DNA of 64,000 nucleotides, taken from NCBI RefSeq assembly GCF_015390235.1, contig NZ_VUOH01000004.1, positions 452,706 to 516,705 of the forward strand. The letters run 5' to 3'. Shown in pieces: positions 39,352-50,784 of the stretch (position 1 is the first letter of the stretch; each line of letters begins with the position of its first letter). A program made the position numbers and the translations under genes. Origin of the DNA: Quadrisphaera sp. INWT6. Its GTDB lineage: Bacteria > Actinomycetota > Actinomycetes > Actinomycetales > Quadrisphaeraceae. Below the pieces are notes generated by a model, which did not search any database, was not told the DNA's origin, and saw only the letters and a list, made by a program, of their open reading frames with translations.

Positions 39352-41025
39352 TCAGCTGGAGAGGCTGACGGTGTTCCAGACCTCGTCCTGGACGGGCGAG
39401 GGCTGGTAGCCCTGGACCTCGGGCGCGAACGCCAGCGAGGGCACCGGAGAGGAGATCGGCACGCCCGGGACGAACTGCGCGATCTGCTCGTTGATGGCCT
39501 CGTAGGCCGGCACCTGCTCGTCGCGGGTGGGCAGGCCGCGGGCCGCCGTCAGCGCGTCGAACAGCTGGGCGTTGTCGAAGCCCCACTCGTTCGACTGCTG
39601 GCCGAAGAAGACGCCGAGGAAGTTGTCGGGGTCGTTGTAGTCACCGGTCCACCCGAGCAGGTGGATGCCGTGCTCGGAGGTGCCCTGGATCTTGTCCAGG
39701 TAGTCCGGGCTCCAGCGGTTGGCCACCGGGTTCACGGTGATGCCCACGGCGGTCAGCTGCGCCTGGATCGCGGTGAAGGTGGCCACCGGGTCCGGCATGT
39801 AGGGGCGGGAGACGTCGGTCGGGTAGTTGAAGTCGATCGTCAGGTTCGACTGCCCGGCCTCGGCGAGCAGCGCCTTGGCCTTCTCCGGGTCGTAGTCGTA
39901 CGTCGTGACGCTCGGGTTGTAGCCCGCGACGGTCTCGGGGATGAACTCGATCGCCGGCTCGCTGCCCTCGGGCAGCGACTGCGTGACCACGGCCTGCTTG
40001 TCGATGGCGTGGGAGATCGCCTGGCGCACGCGCACGTCGGCCAGCGCCGGGTCGGCCTGGTTGAAGCCCAGGTAGAGGATGTTGAACGCGGGGCGGTTGG
40101 CCACCTGGAAGCCCGCGTCGGTCAGGGTGCCGATGTCACCGGGGGCCACGAGGTCGTACCCGTCGATGTCGCCGGCCTGCAGCGCCTGCAGGCGCGCGTT
40201 GCCGTCGGCGATGGTGCGGACGATGACCTCGTCGACCTTCGCGGCCTCGCCCCAGTAGGTGGGGTTGGGCTTGAGGGTGACCTGCTGGCCGCGCTCCCAG
40301 GAGTCGAGCACGAACGGCCCGGTGCCCGTGGGGTGCTCGGTGGCGTAGGCGGAGAAGCGGGGGTCGTCCTCGGTGCCGCCGGTGTTGTTCGCGTCGTACT
40401 GGTCCATGGCCGTCGGGCTCTGCATCGAGAAGGCCGGCAGCGACAGGGTCTGGATGAAGCCCGCGAAGGGCTGCGTCAGCGTGACGGTGGCCTGGGTGGC
40501 GGAGTCGGCGGTGCAGCCGCCGTAGATGCCGCGCTCGCCCTCGGCGCCGTCGGCGAAGCCCTTGAAGATCGAGTTGTAGTAGTAGCTGATGTTCTGCGAC
40601 TGGTTCAGGCCGGTCCAGCCGTGCCACCTGTCGAAGTTGGCGCACACGGCCGCGCCGTCGAACGCCGTGCCGTCGGAGAACTCCACGCCCTGCTTCAGCT
40701 GGAAGGTCCAGGAGAGGCCGTCGTCGCTGCCGGTCCACGACTCCGCGAGCAGGGGGGCCGGGTCGGCGGTGCCGGGCTGGGTGCCCACGAGGCCCTCGAA
40801 GATCTGCCGCGCGACGCGGAAGGTCTCGCCGTCGGAGGCGAACGCCGGGTCGAGCATGACCGGGTCGGAGGAGGCCGCGAAGACGAAGGTGCCCCCGCCT
40901 CCACCGCTGCCGCTGGAGCCCTCGCTGCTGGTGGTGTCGCGCTCGCTCTGGGCGCAGCCGGTCAGGGCCACGAGCGCTGCCAGGGTCACGGCAGCGGGGG
41001 CGAGCAGGCGGCGGGGGGCTCTCAC
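39352..41025 (-). CDS. Solute-binding lipoprotein of the peptide/nickel-type ABC importer
   Basis: A 557-aa family-5 extracellular binding protein. The signal peptide ends in lipobox VALTGC. After a Ser/Gly linker comes the SBP_bac_5 fold (SDPVMLDPAFASDGETFRVA, GLVGTQPG, NFDRWHGWTGLNQSQN). GTG 41025 is preferred over the longer open frame because a GAGGAG lies 7 nt upstream and the signal peptide follows at once. The ligand, peptide or other small solute, is unknown. It is the first gene of the operon. Confidence 0.93.
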   Translation of the reverse strand: MRAPRRLLAPAAVTLAALVALTGCAQSERDTTSSEGSSGSGGGGGTFVFAASSDPVMLDPAFASDGETFRVARQIFEGLVGTQPGTADPAPLLAESWTGSDDGLSWTFQLKQGVEFSDGTAFDGAAVCANFDRWHGWTGLNQSQNISYYYNSIFKGFADGAEGERGIYGGCTADSATQATVTLTQPFAGFIQTLSLPAFSMQSPTAMDQYDANNTGGTEDDPRFSAYATEHPTGTGPFVLDSWERGQQVTLKPNPTYWGEAAKVDEVIVRTIADGNARLQALQAGDIDGYDLVAPGDIGTLTDAGFQVANRPAFNILYLGFNQADPALADVRVRQAISHAIDKQAVVTQSLPEGSEPAIEFIPETVAGYNPSVTTYDYDPEKAKALLAEAGQSNLTIDFNYPTDVSRPYMPDPVATFTAIQAQLTAVGITVNPVANRWSPDYLDKIQGTSEHGIHLLGWTGDYNDPDNFLGVFFGQQSNEWGFDNAQLFDALTAARGLPTRDEQVPAYEAINEQIAQFVPGVPISSPVPSLAFAPEVQGYQPSPVQDEVWNTVSLSS

Positions 41026-41173
41026 AGGGGTCTCCTCGGAGTCTCGACCAGCCGCCCCCTTCTTTGGACGCGGCCCGTGCACGTTAAGCCGTGGACCGGA
41101 CCCCGAACGCCCTGGGGGTCGACTGGGAGGTCACGATCCGGACACGGCCCCCGCGCCCGCAGCCGTCGCCCCG
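41026..41173 (-). promoter_or_regulatory. Promoter region of the ABC importer operon
   Basis: This 148-bp gap holds the upstream region of the importer operon, converging with nothing on the right because the HAD gene also reads left and ends at 41174. The best -10 candidate is TAACGT on the minus strand (41086-41081), about 55 nt before the GTG. No convincing -35 or terminator hairpin was found. Confidence 0.35.
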
Positions 41174-41878
41174 TCAGTGCGCGAGCGGCACCGACGCCTC
41201 CTCGTCGGGGGCCCGGCCCGCGGCGACGGCGGCCAGGAAAGCGACGCCGCGGCCCTCCAGGGAGGCGACCCGCACCAGGCCCGGGCGGGCCTCCAGCTCG
41301 ACCACGCAGGGGATGCCGACGGTGGGCACCCCAGCCGCGAGCGCGCTGGTCACACCGGTGGTGGAGTCCTCCAGGGCGACGCAGCGGGCCGGGTCGACGC
41401 CGAGGCGGCGGGCGGCCTCGAGGTAGGGGTCGGGGGCGGGCTTGCCGCGGCGCACGGCGTCACCGGTGACCACCTCGTCGAAGGTCCCCTCCGGCAGCAC
41501 GGCCACCAGCTCGCGGGCCAGCACCTCCCACGACATCGTGACCAGCGCGCACGGCACGCCCGCGGCCCGGACGGCGGCGAGCAGCTCGCGGGCCCCGGGG
41601 CGCCAGGGCACCTCGCGGCGGACCGACTCCACCACCCGGCCCAGGAGCGCGGCCACGACGTCGTCGATCGGCAGGTCGACCCCGCCCTCGGTGCGCAGGC
41701 GCCGCGCCGACTCGCGCAGGTCGGAGCCGACCAGGGAGCGGGCCTGCTCGTCGGACCAGGAGCCGCCGTGCTCGGCCACGAGGGCGAACTCGGCCTCGAA
41801 CCAGTACGGCTCGGTGTCGACGAGGGTGCCGTCCATGTCCCACAGGACGGCGGCGGGCAGCTCGTGTGCGGCGTTCAC
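41174..41878 (-). CDS. HAD-superfamily phosphatase (beta-phosphoglucomutase/GPH-like)
   Basis: A 234-aa enzyme with motif I VLWDMDGTLVDTE (two catalytic Asp), motif II LVTMSWE, motif III Lys in RRGKPAPDPYLEAA, and motif IV LEDSTTG. The cap domain follows motif I, as in subfamily IA. A small sugar or nucleotide phosphate is the likely substrate. The GTG is 8 nt after a minus-strand TAGGGT (41892-41887), predicting a leaderless mRNA. Confidence 0.9.
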   Translation of the reverse strand: MNAAHELPAAVLWDMDGTLVDTEPYWFEAEFALVAEHGGSWSDEQARSLVGSDLRESARRLRTEGGVDLPIDDVVAALLGRVVESVRREVPWRPGARELLAAVRAAGVPCALVTMSWEVLARELVAVLPEGTFDEVVTGDAVRRGKPAPDPYLEAARRLGVDPARCVALEDSTTGVTSALAAGVPTVGIPCVVELEARPGLVRVASLEGRGVAFLAAVAAGRAPDEEASVPLAH

Positions 41879-41901
41879 GCTCCACCACCCTAGGCAGCGG
41901 G

Positions 41902-42582
41902 TCAGCCGCCGGGCTTGACCAGGCCCGTCTCGTAGGCCGTGACCACGGCCTGGACGCGGTCGCGGGCCCCCAGCTTGGCGAGCACCCGGCTCACGTGCGT
42001 CTTGACCGTGGCCTCCGCGACGAACAGGTCGGAGGCGATCTCGGTGTTCGAGCGGCCCTTCGCCATGAGGACGAGCACCTCCCGCTCGCGCTCGGTCAGG
42101 GCGTCGAGCAGGTGGCTGGACGCCGCGCCCTCGCCGTCCTCCCCCGAGGGGAGCAGCGGCGCGACGTGCTCGAGCAGCCGCCGGGTGGTCGACGGCGCGA
42201 TGACCGCGTCTCCGGCGTGCACGGTGCGCACGGCGGCGAGCAGCTCCTCGGGCGGGGCGTCCTTGAGGAGGAACCCGCTGGCGCCGGCGCGGATGGCCGC
42301 CAGGGCGTACTCGTCGAGGTCGAAGGTGGTGAGGACCACCACCTTCGACGCCGGCAGCGACGCCGTGATGCGGGCGGTGGCCTCGATGCCGTCGACGCGC
42401 GGCATGCGCACGTCCATGAGCACCACGTCGGGCTGGACCGCGGTGGCCATCGAGACCGCCTGCTCGCCGTCGCCGGCCTCCCCCACGACCTGCAGGTCGG
42501 GCTGGGAGTCGATGACCATGCGGAAGCCGGCGCGCAGCAGCTGCTGGTCGTCGACGAGCAGCACCCTGATCGGACTCGTCAC
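41902..42582 (-). CDS. NarL/LuxR-family response regulator
   Basis: A 226-aa protein from GTG 42582. The receiver has VLLVDDQ, phospho-Asp in VVLMDVRMPRVDG and Lys in FLLKDAPP. The C-terminal LuxR helix-turn-helix is LTEREREVLVLMAKGRSNTE ... EATVKTHVSRVLAKL. It is the last gene of the HK-ATPase-permease-regulator unit, so its kinase is most likely the one encoded at 46302-47611, and the ABC exporter is the probable target. Confidence 0.93.
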   Translation of the reverse strand: MTSPIRVLLVDDQQLLRAGFRMVIDSQPDLQVVGEAGDGEQAVSMATAVQPDVVLMDVRMPRVDGIEATARITASLPASKVVVLTTFDLDEYALAAIRAGASGFLLKDAPPEELLAAVRTVHAGDAVIAPSTTRRLLEHVAPLLPSGEDGEGAASSHLLDALTEREREVLVLMAKGRSNTEIASDLFVAEATVKTHVSRVLAKLGARDRVQAVVTAYETGLVKPGG

Positions 42583-42593
42583 GCTCGGCGACC

Positions 42594-45418
42594 CTACTGC
42601 TCGGCCAGGGCGGCGACGGGCGGGGTGCGCACCGCCCGCCGGGCCGGGAGGACCGAGGCCAGCAGCCCCGCGGCGACGGCCACCACCAGGAGCAGCGCGA
42701 GGCGCCCCCACGGCAGCTCGGGGGTCCAGATGGCCGCGCCCCCCGCGGTGGCGACCCCGCCGAGCAGCGAGGCGGCGCCCGCCCAGCCGTACAGCGACCC
42801 GAGGACCACCCCGAGGAGCCCGCCGACCCCGGCGACCAGGGCCCCCTCCAGCGCCAGCATGCGGCGCAGCTGCCCGCGCGTCAGGCCCAGGGCCCGCAGG
42901 ACGGCGTTCTCACGGGTCCTCTCGATCACCGACAGGCTCAGCGTGTTGGCCACGCCGACCAGGGCGATGACGACGGCGACGGCGAGCAGCCCCACGACGA
43001 CCAGGAGCATCGTGTCGATGATCCGCTCGTAGCCGGCGCGCTCGGCGGCCGCCCCGGAGACGGAGACCGGGGAGGTGGCGACGTCCGTGCCGGTGGTGTC
43101 CGTGACGGCGGTCTGGACCTCCCCGGCGACCTCCACCGGGTCGGCGTCGCCGGACAGGTGCACCCACAGCGCCGAGCTCGCGGCGCCGGGGTCGGTCGCG
43201 GTGAGGTCCGCGGGCAGCACCAGCGCCTGGTACCCGCCGAGGTCGGTGACGGCCACGCGCAGCGCGTGCCCCTGCGGCGCCGCCCCGGCCCACCCGGTCG
43301 GCGCGCCCTGGTCGTCGTACTGGGCCTGGGCGGTCGCGGGGTAGGCGACCACCTGGTCGCCGTCGGTGACGCCGAGGGCGTCGGCGAGGTCGCGGGGCAC
43401 CACGACGGTGCCGGGCGCCAGGGCGTCGACCCACGCCGGGTCGGGCAGCACCGAGGCGAGCTGCTCGCGGGTCGCGGCGGCGGCGTCGACCCAGACCTGG
43501 TCGGTCGGGTCGGGGGTGGTGCCCCGGTTGGCGGCCAGGGAGGCGGTCAGCACCGGGGTCCAGGCCGCGACGCCGGGGACCGCGGTCACGGCCTGCGCGA
43601 CCTCGGGGGCCAGCGGCTGGGGACCGTCGGGACCGTCGACCGCCCTGACCTGCACGTCGACAGGGAACTGCCGGTCGAGGGCCGCCGCGAGGGTGCGGCT
43701 GGTGGTGGCAGCGCCGACCACCATCAGCGCCACCAGCGTGGTGCCGATGAGCAGCGCCCCCGTGGTGGAGGCGGTGCGACGGGGGTTGCGGACGGCGTTG
43801 AGGGCGGCGAGGCGCGCCGGGGCGCCTCCGCCCCGGGCGACCAGGCGGCCCACGAGGGCCACGGCCTGCGGCACCAGGAAGACCGCGCCGAGCAGCACGC
43901 CGCTGAAGGAGGCCATGCCGCCGAGGACGGCGGCGGCGATGCCGAGGGTGGCGAGGTCGCCGTCGGTGCCCGTCGTGGTGTCGCTCGAGGTCAGCACCCC
44001 GGTGGCCAGCACCACGCCACCGACGAGGAGCACGCCGCCGCCGACCAGGAGCACCAGCGAGGACGCCAGGCGGACCTTGGAGGTGCGGGTGCGCAGGTCG
44101 GGCGCGGCGGCCGGGCGCAGCGCGGCCAGCGGGGAGACCCGCGTGGCGGCCCGGGCCGGGGCGAGCGCGGCCACCACGGTGGCCCCGGTGCCCACGACGA
44201 GCGGCGCGATGACGGCCACCGGGGTCAGCACCACCCCCGCGGGCACCGGGACCCCCGGGGCGAAGCGCGCGAGGACGGCCGCGGCGACGGCGGACAGCCC
44301 CGCCCCCACCAGCACGCCGACCACCGAGGCGGCCACGCCCAGCGCCGCCGCCTCGGCGAGCACGCTGCGCCGCACCTGGCGCTTGGTGGCGCCCACGCAG
44401 CGCAGCAGCGCCAGCTGGTGGGTCCGCTGCGCCACCAGCACCGAGAAGGTGTTGGTGATGACGGTCGTGGCCACGAACAGGGCCACCGCGGCGAAGGCCA
44501 GCACGATGCTCGTGAGCACGCGGGCGCTGCCGAGGGCGCTGTCGACGGCGCTGTCGACCACCTGCTGGGTGGTCAGCACGTCGACCGGGGGCGCGTCACC
44601 GGTCCAGCCCTGCGAGGGGTCCCACCCACCGGTCCGGGTCTGCAGGCCCGCGGCGTCCAGGCGGACGGCGACGGCGTCGCGGACCGCCTCCGGCGAGGCT
44701 CCCGGCGCGGCACGCACCAGCACCGCGCTGAAGCCGGTGAGGGGCGCGCCGGAGGTGTCGGTGTAGTTCCCGCTGGTCCACGCGAGGGCGTCCGCCGTGG
44801 TGGCGAGCGCCGACCCGGAGGAGTCGAGGAGGGCGCCGGCGTCGTCGTCGAGCAGGCCGACCACGGTCACCGGCACGTCGACCGGCTCGGGCGCGCTCGT
44901 GGCGGTGCCGTCGGCGGAGGTCGCGGCGGTGGTCGTGGCGGTGGTGGTGGGGTAGGTGCGCACCGACAGCGTCCCGCCCAGCCCGACGTCGAGGCGGTCC
45001 GCGGTCGAGGCGCTCAGCGCGACCTCGCCGGAGGCGCTGGGCAGCTCGCCCGCGGCGAGCCGGTCGCGGTCCGCGGCCGCCAGCGCGGGCGCGGTGGCCG
45101 TGTTGCGCAGGCCGGTGTACTCGGTGCCGCGCTCCCCCACGAGCTGCACCCCGGAGTCGACGCGCCCGTCGGCGGCGGCCACGGACGGCGCGCCCGCCGC
45201 GTCGGCGACCTCGGCACCGGTGAGCGGCTCGCCGTTGGTGCGGACGACGACGTCGGCCCCCGCGTAGGGAGCCGCCACCGACGCGCTGATCGTGCGGGTG
45301 AACAGTGCGGAGGTGAGCAGCACGGCGGCCACGAAGCCGGTGCCCATGGCCACGGCGACGCCGGCGAGCAGCAGGCGGCCCGCGGTGGAGCGGGCCTGGC
45401 GGAGGGTCAGGCGCAGCA

Positions 45419-45419
<1 letters not shown>
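42594..45419 (-). CDS. FtsX-like ABC transporter permease
   Basis: A 941-aa permease with two FtsX domains: TMs near the N-terminus (about 15-38), about 320-470, 500-600 and 830-930, and a large extracytoplasmic region between. Typical loops are QRTHQLALLRCVGATKRQVR and ERTRENAVLRALGLTRGQLR. The ATG at 45419 overlaps the ATPase stop (TGATG). This type is usually found with a MacB/LolD-like ATPase and often with a two-component system, in antibiotic or lipid/peptide stress responses. Confidence 0.93.
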
Positions 45420-46234
<815 letters not shown>

Positions 46235-46301
46235 GCGCCCAGCGTGGCGCGGAGGCCGCGCCCGCCGCGTCGGCGCGCAGGCCCATATGTGCGCGGCCCC
46301 G

Positions 46302-47611
46302 TCATCCCCCGGCTGACCCCCCGGCTGACCCCCCGGCTGACCCGAGGGCTGACCGCGGGTGGGCACGGGGAGGACGGCGTGGACGGCGAACCCGCCGCCG
46401 GTGCGGGGACCGGCGTGCGCGGTGCCGCCGTAGAGGGCCATCCGCTCGGCCATGCCGGCCAGGCCGCGGCCGACGCCGTCGCCCTCGGCGGCGGCGGAGG
46501 CGCCGCGGCCGTCGTCCTCGACGTGGACCTCCAGCCGGGGGGTGCCGGCCCCGCTGCCGGGGGCGCCGTCGGACCAGTGCAGGCGCACGGTGGCGCGCGC
46601 CGACGGGCCCCCGTGCTTGAGCACGTTGGTGAGGCCCTCCTGCACCACGCGGTAGACGGCCAGGGCCGCGCCGGCGGGCAGGGGCCGCGCCGTGCCGGTG
46701 GTCACCAGCGCCACCGGCAGGCCGCTGCCGCGCACCGAGGCCACCAGGGCGGGGACGTCGGCCACGGTGGGCTGCGGCTCCAGCTCGGCGCCGCCGTCCT
46801 CGCGGAGCACGCCGAGCAGGCGGCGCATGTCGGTGAGGGCGGCGCGCCCGGTGGAGGCCACCGACTCCAGGGCCCGCACGGCGGCGGCGGGGTCGGCCGC
46901 CGCGGCGTAGCGCCCGCCGTCGGCCTGCGCGATCACCACCGACAGGGAGTGCGCGACGACGTCGTGCATCTCGCGGGCGATGCGGGCGCGCTCGGCGGCG
47001 GCGGCCAGGGCCTGCAGCTGGCCGCGCTCGGTCTCCACGCCGCGGGCGCGCTCCTCCAGGGTGCGCACGTGCGCGAGGCGGGTGCGCCTCCACTGGCCCG
47101 CGGTCCAGGCCAGCAGGGCCAGGACGCCCGCGGTGCCGGCGGCGGAGACCGCCACCACCGCGGCCTCCTGGAGGCTGCCCGAGCCGCTGCCCAGCGACAG
47201 CCCCAGGCCCGCCGCGCCCGCGAGCGCCACCAGCAGGCCGGAGTAGCGGGCCCACCGGGGACCGTGCGCCGCCAGCGAGTACAGGGCCACCAGCACGGCG
47301 AGGTCGGCCGGGGAGACCGCGAGCGCCTCTCCCCCGCCCCCGCCCCACACCGCGCCGGTCACCAGGTGGAGCGCGGCGATCCCGAAGACGACGGAGGCGA
47401 CCAGCACCGGGCGCACCCGGCGCACCGCGAGGACGCCCACCTGCACCAGGGAGGCGAGCGCCTGCAGCCAGGAGCCGTCGGCGGCGAAGACCCCGGCGAG
47501 CAGCAGCGCGGGGGGCCCGAAGAGCGCGGCGTCGGCGACCACGGGGTGGGTGCGCACCCACACCTCGGAGCGGTCGACCCGCCCGCGCGGCTGGGGGCGC
47601 TGGTCGGGCAC
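46302..47611 (-). CDS. NarL-type sensor histidine kinase, reading in frame into the ABC ATPase
   Basis: A membrane kinase with about five N-terminal TMs (residues 25-170). HisKA_3 follows with phospho-His216 in REMHDVVAHSLSVV, then HATPase with VVQEGLTNVLKHG and a GxG region near GVGRGLAGMAERM. It ends in a (GQPG) repeat encoded by a 12-bp DNA repeat. As given, the frame stays open into the ATPase (stop at 45419). If the C5 run at 46306-46310 had six C like its neighbours, the kinase would stop at 46304-46302 after 436 aa. The GTG at 47611 is 6 nt after TAGCGT. Confidence 0.85.
46306..46352. repeat. 12-bp repeat with C5/C6 runs at the kinase-ATPase junction
   Basis: Units of GGCTGACCCCCC (plus strand) are repeated, the last degenerate, with C runs of 5, 6 and 6. 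They encode GQPG units at the end of the kinase. A one-base difference in the first C run decides whether the kinase ends at 46302 or reads on into the ATPase. Confidence 0.9.
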
Positions 47612-47617
47612 GGCGCC

Positions 47618-47709
47618 ACGCTAGGCGCCCGAGCGGGCGCCTGCGTCGTCCTGGCGGGTGAGCCGCGCACCCGCCGCGTCCACCCCGGGGCCGACCTCCC
47701 GCCTAGGCT
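47618..47709. promoter_or_regulatory. Divergent promoters of the histidine kinase and PAC2 genes
   Basis: TAGCGT on the minus strand (47623-47618) is 6 nt before the kinase GTG at 47611. TAGGCT on the plus strand (47704-47709) is 7 nt before the PAC2 GTG at 47717. Both genes are predicted leaderless. Nothing else stands out in the 105-bp gap. Confidence 0.5.
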
Positions 47710-47716
47710 GGCTCCC

Positions 47717-48595
47717 GTGACAGAGGGTCAGTCGGAGCACGACGAGCAGCCGCTCGCGCTCGCCGAGCCGGTGATGCTCGCGGCGTTCGAGGGCTGGAAC
47801 GACGCCGGCGAGGCGGCGAGCGGCGCGCTCGACCACCTGCGCCGCGCCTGGGGCGCCGAGCTCGTGGCCGAGCTCGACCCCGAGGAGTACCACGACTTCC
47901 AGGTGAACCGGCCGCAGGTGAGCATCGGCGACGACGGCCGCCGCACCATCACCTGGCCCACCACGAAGGTCTGGGTGGCCACCGCCCCCGTCAGCGGCCG
48001 CACCGTGCTGCTCGTGCACGGCATCGAGCCGTCGATGCGCTGGCGCCGCTACACCGGCGAGGTGCTCGACCACGCCGCGCGCCGCGGCGTGCGCACCGTC
48101 ATCACCCTGGGCGCGCTGCTGGCCGACGTGCCCCACACCCGCCCCATCCCCGTGTCCTCGACCACGGACGACGAGGACCTGCTGAGCCGCCTCTCGCTGG
48201 AGCGCTCCACCTACGAGGGGCCCACCGGCATCGTCGGGGTGGTCTCCGAGGTCGCCGTGGGCGCCGGGCTGCCGTCGCTGTCGCTGTGGGCGGCGGTGCC
48301 GCACTACGTGGGGCAGTCGCCCTCGCCGAAGGCGGTGCTGGCGCTGCTGGGGCGCGTGGAGGAGGTCCTGGGCGAGCCGGTGCCCCTGGGCGACCTGGTC
48401 GACGACGCCCGCGCCTGGGAGCACGGGGTCGACGAGCTGGCCAGCGAGGACACCGAGATCGGCGAGTACGTGCGCCAGCTCGAGGAGGCCAAGGACACCG
48501 CCGACCTGCCGGAGGCCTCCGGGGAGGCCATCGCGCGGGAGTTCGAGCGCTACCTGCGCCGGCGCCCCGACGAGGGCACCACCGGCAAGGTCTGA
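47717..48595 (+). CDS. PAC2 family protein
   Basis: A 292-aa protein of the PAC2 (proteasome-assembly-chaperone-like) family: LAAFEGWNDAGEAASGALDH, VLLVHGIEPSMRWRRYTGEV, VITLGALLADVPHTRP and LWAAVPHYVGQSPSPKA. Bacterial members are common in actinobacteria, but a proteasome role is not established. It converges with mshC, 10 bp away. Confidence 0.9.
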   Translation: MTEGQSEHDEQPLALAEPVMLAAFEGWNDAGEAASGALDHLRRAWGAELVAELDPEEYHDFQVNRPQVSIGDDGRRTITWPTTKVWVATAPVSGRTVLLVHGIEPSMRWRRYTGEVLDHAARRGVRTVITLGALLADVPHTRPIPVSSTTDDEDLLSRLSLERSTYEGPTGIVGVVSEVAVGAGLPSLSLWAAVPHYVGQSPSPKAVLALLGRVEEVLGEPVPLGDLVDDARAWEHGVDELASEDTEIGEYVRQLEEAKDTADLPEASGEAIAREFERYLRRRPDEGTTGKV

Positions 48596-48605
48596 GCCAC
48601 CCGGC

Positions 48606-49892
48606 TCAGAGGGCGACGCCCAGGAGGGCGTCGACGGCGTCGGCCACGAGGTCGGCGCGGGCGCCGGTGCCCTCCGACGGCACCGCCGGGGCGGGCGCCG
48701 CCAGGGCCGTGGCGGCCCACGCGTCGAGGACGGCGAGGGCGCCGGGGGCGTCGAGGTCGTCGGCGAGGCGCGAGCGCAGGTCGGCCAGCACGGCCTCCTG
48801 CGCGGCCCGTCCGGGCTCGCCGCCGCCCACGGCCACGGCCGCGCGCCAGCGGGCGAGGCGGGCCGCGGCGTCGTCGAGGCCCTGCTCCGTCCACGACCAG
48901 TCGGAGCGGTAGTGGTGCGCGAGCACCGCCAGGCGCACCGCGGCGGGCTCGACGCCGGCGGCCCGGAGCTTGGAGACGAGCACCAGGTTGCCCTTGGACT
49001 TGCTCATCTTCTCGCCGTCGAGGCCGACCATGCCGGCGTGGGCGTAGACCCGCGCGAACGGCGGGGAGTACAGCAGCCCCCCGTGGGAGGCGCTCATCTC
49101 GTGGTGGGGGAAGACCAGGTCGGAGCCGCCGCCCTGCACGTCGAAGCCGGAGCCGAGGTCGTCGACGGCGATGACGGTGCACTCCACGTGCCAGCCGGGG
49201 CGCCCGGCGCCCAGGGTGCCGCCGTCCCAGCTCGGCTCGCCCTCGCGGGCGGCGCGCCACAGCAGCGGGTCGAGCGGGTCGCGCTTGCCGGGGCGCTGCG
49301 GGTCTCCGCCGCGCTCGGCGGACAGGGCGAGCATGGTCGCGCGGCCGAGGCCGGAGACGCTGCCGAAGCGGGGGTCGGCGGACAGGTCGGCGTAGACGTC
49401 GCCGTCGGCGCTGCTCACCTGGTCGGGAGCCGGCGGGAGCGTGTAGGCGGCGCCCCGGGCGACCAGCGCGCGCACGGCGGCCGCGATCCGCGGGACCGCC
49501 TCCACCGCCCCGACCCACGACGCCGGCGGCAGCAGCCGCAGGGCCTCCATGTCGGTGGCGAACAGCTCGACCTGCGAGGCGGCCAGCTCGCGCCAGTCGA
49601 CCCCGTCGCGGGTGGCGCGCTCCAGCAGCGGGTCGTCGACGTCGGTGACGTTCTGCACATACCGGACCTTCAGGCCCGCGTCGCGCCAGGCGCGCTGCAG
49701 CAGGTCGAACGCCAGGTAGGTGGCGGCGTGCCCGAGGTGGGTGGCGTCGTACGGGGTGATGCCGCAGACGTACAGGCGGGCGCTCGGACCGGGGGCCGCG
49801 ACGACGAGCGCTCCGGTGGAGGTGTCGTGCAGCAGCACGGGCTCACCGCGCCCGGGCAGCACGGGGACGGCGGGGGCTGGCCAGGGACGCAT
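48606..49892 (-). CDS. mshC: Mycothiol cysteine ligase MshC
   Basis: A 428-aa class I tRNA-synthetase-like enzyme that joins cysteine to glucosaminyl-inositol in mycothiol synthesis. It shows [20 protein letters not shown] (HIGH-type motif), zinc-ligand and Cys-binding region, [20 protein letters not shown] and KMSKSKGNL (KMSKS). The start is ATG 49892, 8 nt after TAGGGT (49906-49901). It defines the organism as a mycothiol producer. Confidence 0.96.
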   Translation of the reverse strand: MRPWPAPAVPVLPGRGEPVLLHDTSTGALVVAAPGPSARLYVCGITPYDATHLGHAATYLAFDLLQRAWRDAGLKVRYVQNVTDVDDPLLERATRDGVDWRELAASQVELFATDMEALRLLPPASWVGAVEAVPRIAAAVRALVARGAAYTLPPAPDQVSSADGDVYADLSADPRFGSVSGLGRATMLALSAERGGDPQRPGKRDPLDPLLWRAAREGEPSWDGGTLGAGRPGWHVECTVIAVDDLGSGFDVQGGGSDLVFPHHEMSASHGGLLYSPPFARVYAHAGMVGLDGEKMSKSKGNLVLVSKLRAAGVEPAAVRLAVLAHHYRSDWSWTEQGLDDAAARLARWRAAVAVGGGEPGRAAQEAVLADLRSRLADDLDAPGALAVLDAWAATALAAPAPAVPSEGTGARADLVADAVDALLGVAL

Positions 49893-49929
49893 CGCCCGCG
49901 ACCCTACCCAGCGCCGGCGGGTCGGTCCC

Positions 49930-50784
49930 TCAGAAGGGGGGCCAGGGCAGCGCCCGCCCGCCCGGAGGGGGCTTCGGGAAGCGCCCCCGGGCCAGCAGCC
50001 GCTCCACGCGCAGCTCGGCGGCCAGCAGCTCGTCGTCGGTCAGCAGCTGCGACAGGCGCTCGGCCAGCTCGCCGTCCAGCGCCGCGGCGGTGGCCTCCAG
50101 CAGCGCCACGACGTCGTCGTCGAACCGCTCCCCGGCCCAGCCCCACAGCACGGTCCGCAGCTTCGGGTCCTCGTGGAAGGTCAGGCCGTGGTCGACGCCC
50201 CGGACCGCGCCGTCGAGGCCGCGCAGCACGTGGCCGCCCTTGCGGTCGGCGTTGTTGACGACGGCGTCGAAGGCGGCCATGCGGCGCAGCGAGGCGTCGT
50301 CGGCGTGGCACAGCACCACCGGCTCCCCGCCCCAGCCCTCGCCGCGCACGACCTCGCGCCAGCCGCCGGGCACCGCCGCGGGGGCGACGACGTCGATGAC
50401 GCCCCCTCCGGGCGGGGTCAGGAGCTCCTCGTCACCGGCCCCCGCGGAGGGGTCGGGGCCGACCCAGGCCTGCACCGACCCGAGGCCCAGCTCGCCGTCG
50501 CGCAGGACGGTGGGCGGCACCACGTCCCACCCCGCGGCGGCCGACACGAGCGCCGCCGCCACCTCGCGGCCCGCCAGGGTGCCGTCGGGGAAGTCCCACA
50601 GGGGCGCCTCGCCCGCCACGGGCTTGTAGACGCAGGGCACCGAGGCGCCACCGAGGGAGCACCGCGCCAGCAGCGTGGTGTTGGAGGCCCCGACCACCCG
50701 GCCCGTGACCTCGAGGTCGCCCCGCGACAGGTGGTCGAGGAGGTCGGGCTGGTCGGGCTGGTCGGGGGGCTGGGAGCTGGTCAG
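49930..50784 (-). CDS. SCO1664 family protein (PI3/PI4-kinase-like fold)
   Basis: About 284 aa of the actinobacterial SCO1664 family: [56 protein letters not shown] and [20 protein letters not shown] (kinase-like DxxxxNxDR and D residues). No ATG or GTG fits the family start. A CTG at 50784 overlaps the DUF3090 stop in a CTGA overlap, mirroring the ATGA/GTGA overlaps elsewhere, so CTG initiation is proposed. Function unknown. It forms a conserved cluster with DUF3090, the phosphatase and mshC. Confidence 0.85.
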   Translation of the reverse strand: MTSSQPPDQPDQPDLLDHLSRGDLEVTGRVVGASNTTLLARCSLGGASVPCVYKPVAGEAPLWDFPDGTLAGREVAAALVSAAAGWDVVPPTVLRDGELGLGSVQAWVGPDPSAGAGDEELLTPPGGGVIDVVAPAAVPGGWREVVRGEGWGGEPVVLCHADDASLRRMAAFDAVVNNADRKGGHVLRGLDGAVRGVDHGLTFHEDPKLRTVLWGWAGERFDDDVVALLEATAAALDGELAERLSQLLTDDELLAAELRVERLLARGRFPKPPPGGRALPWPPF

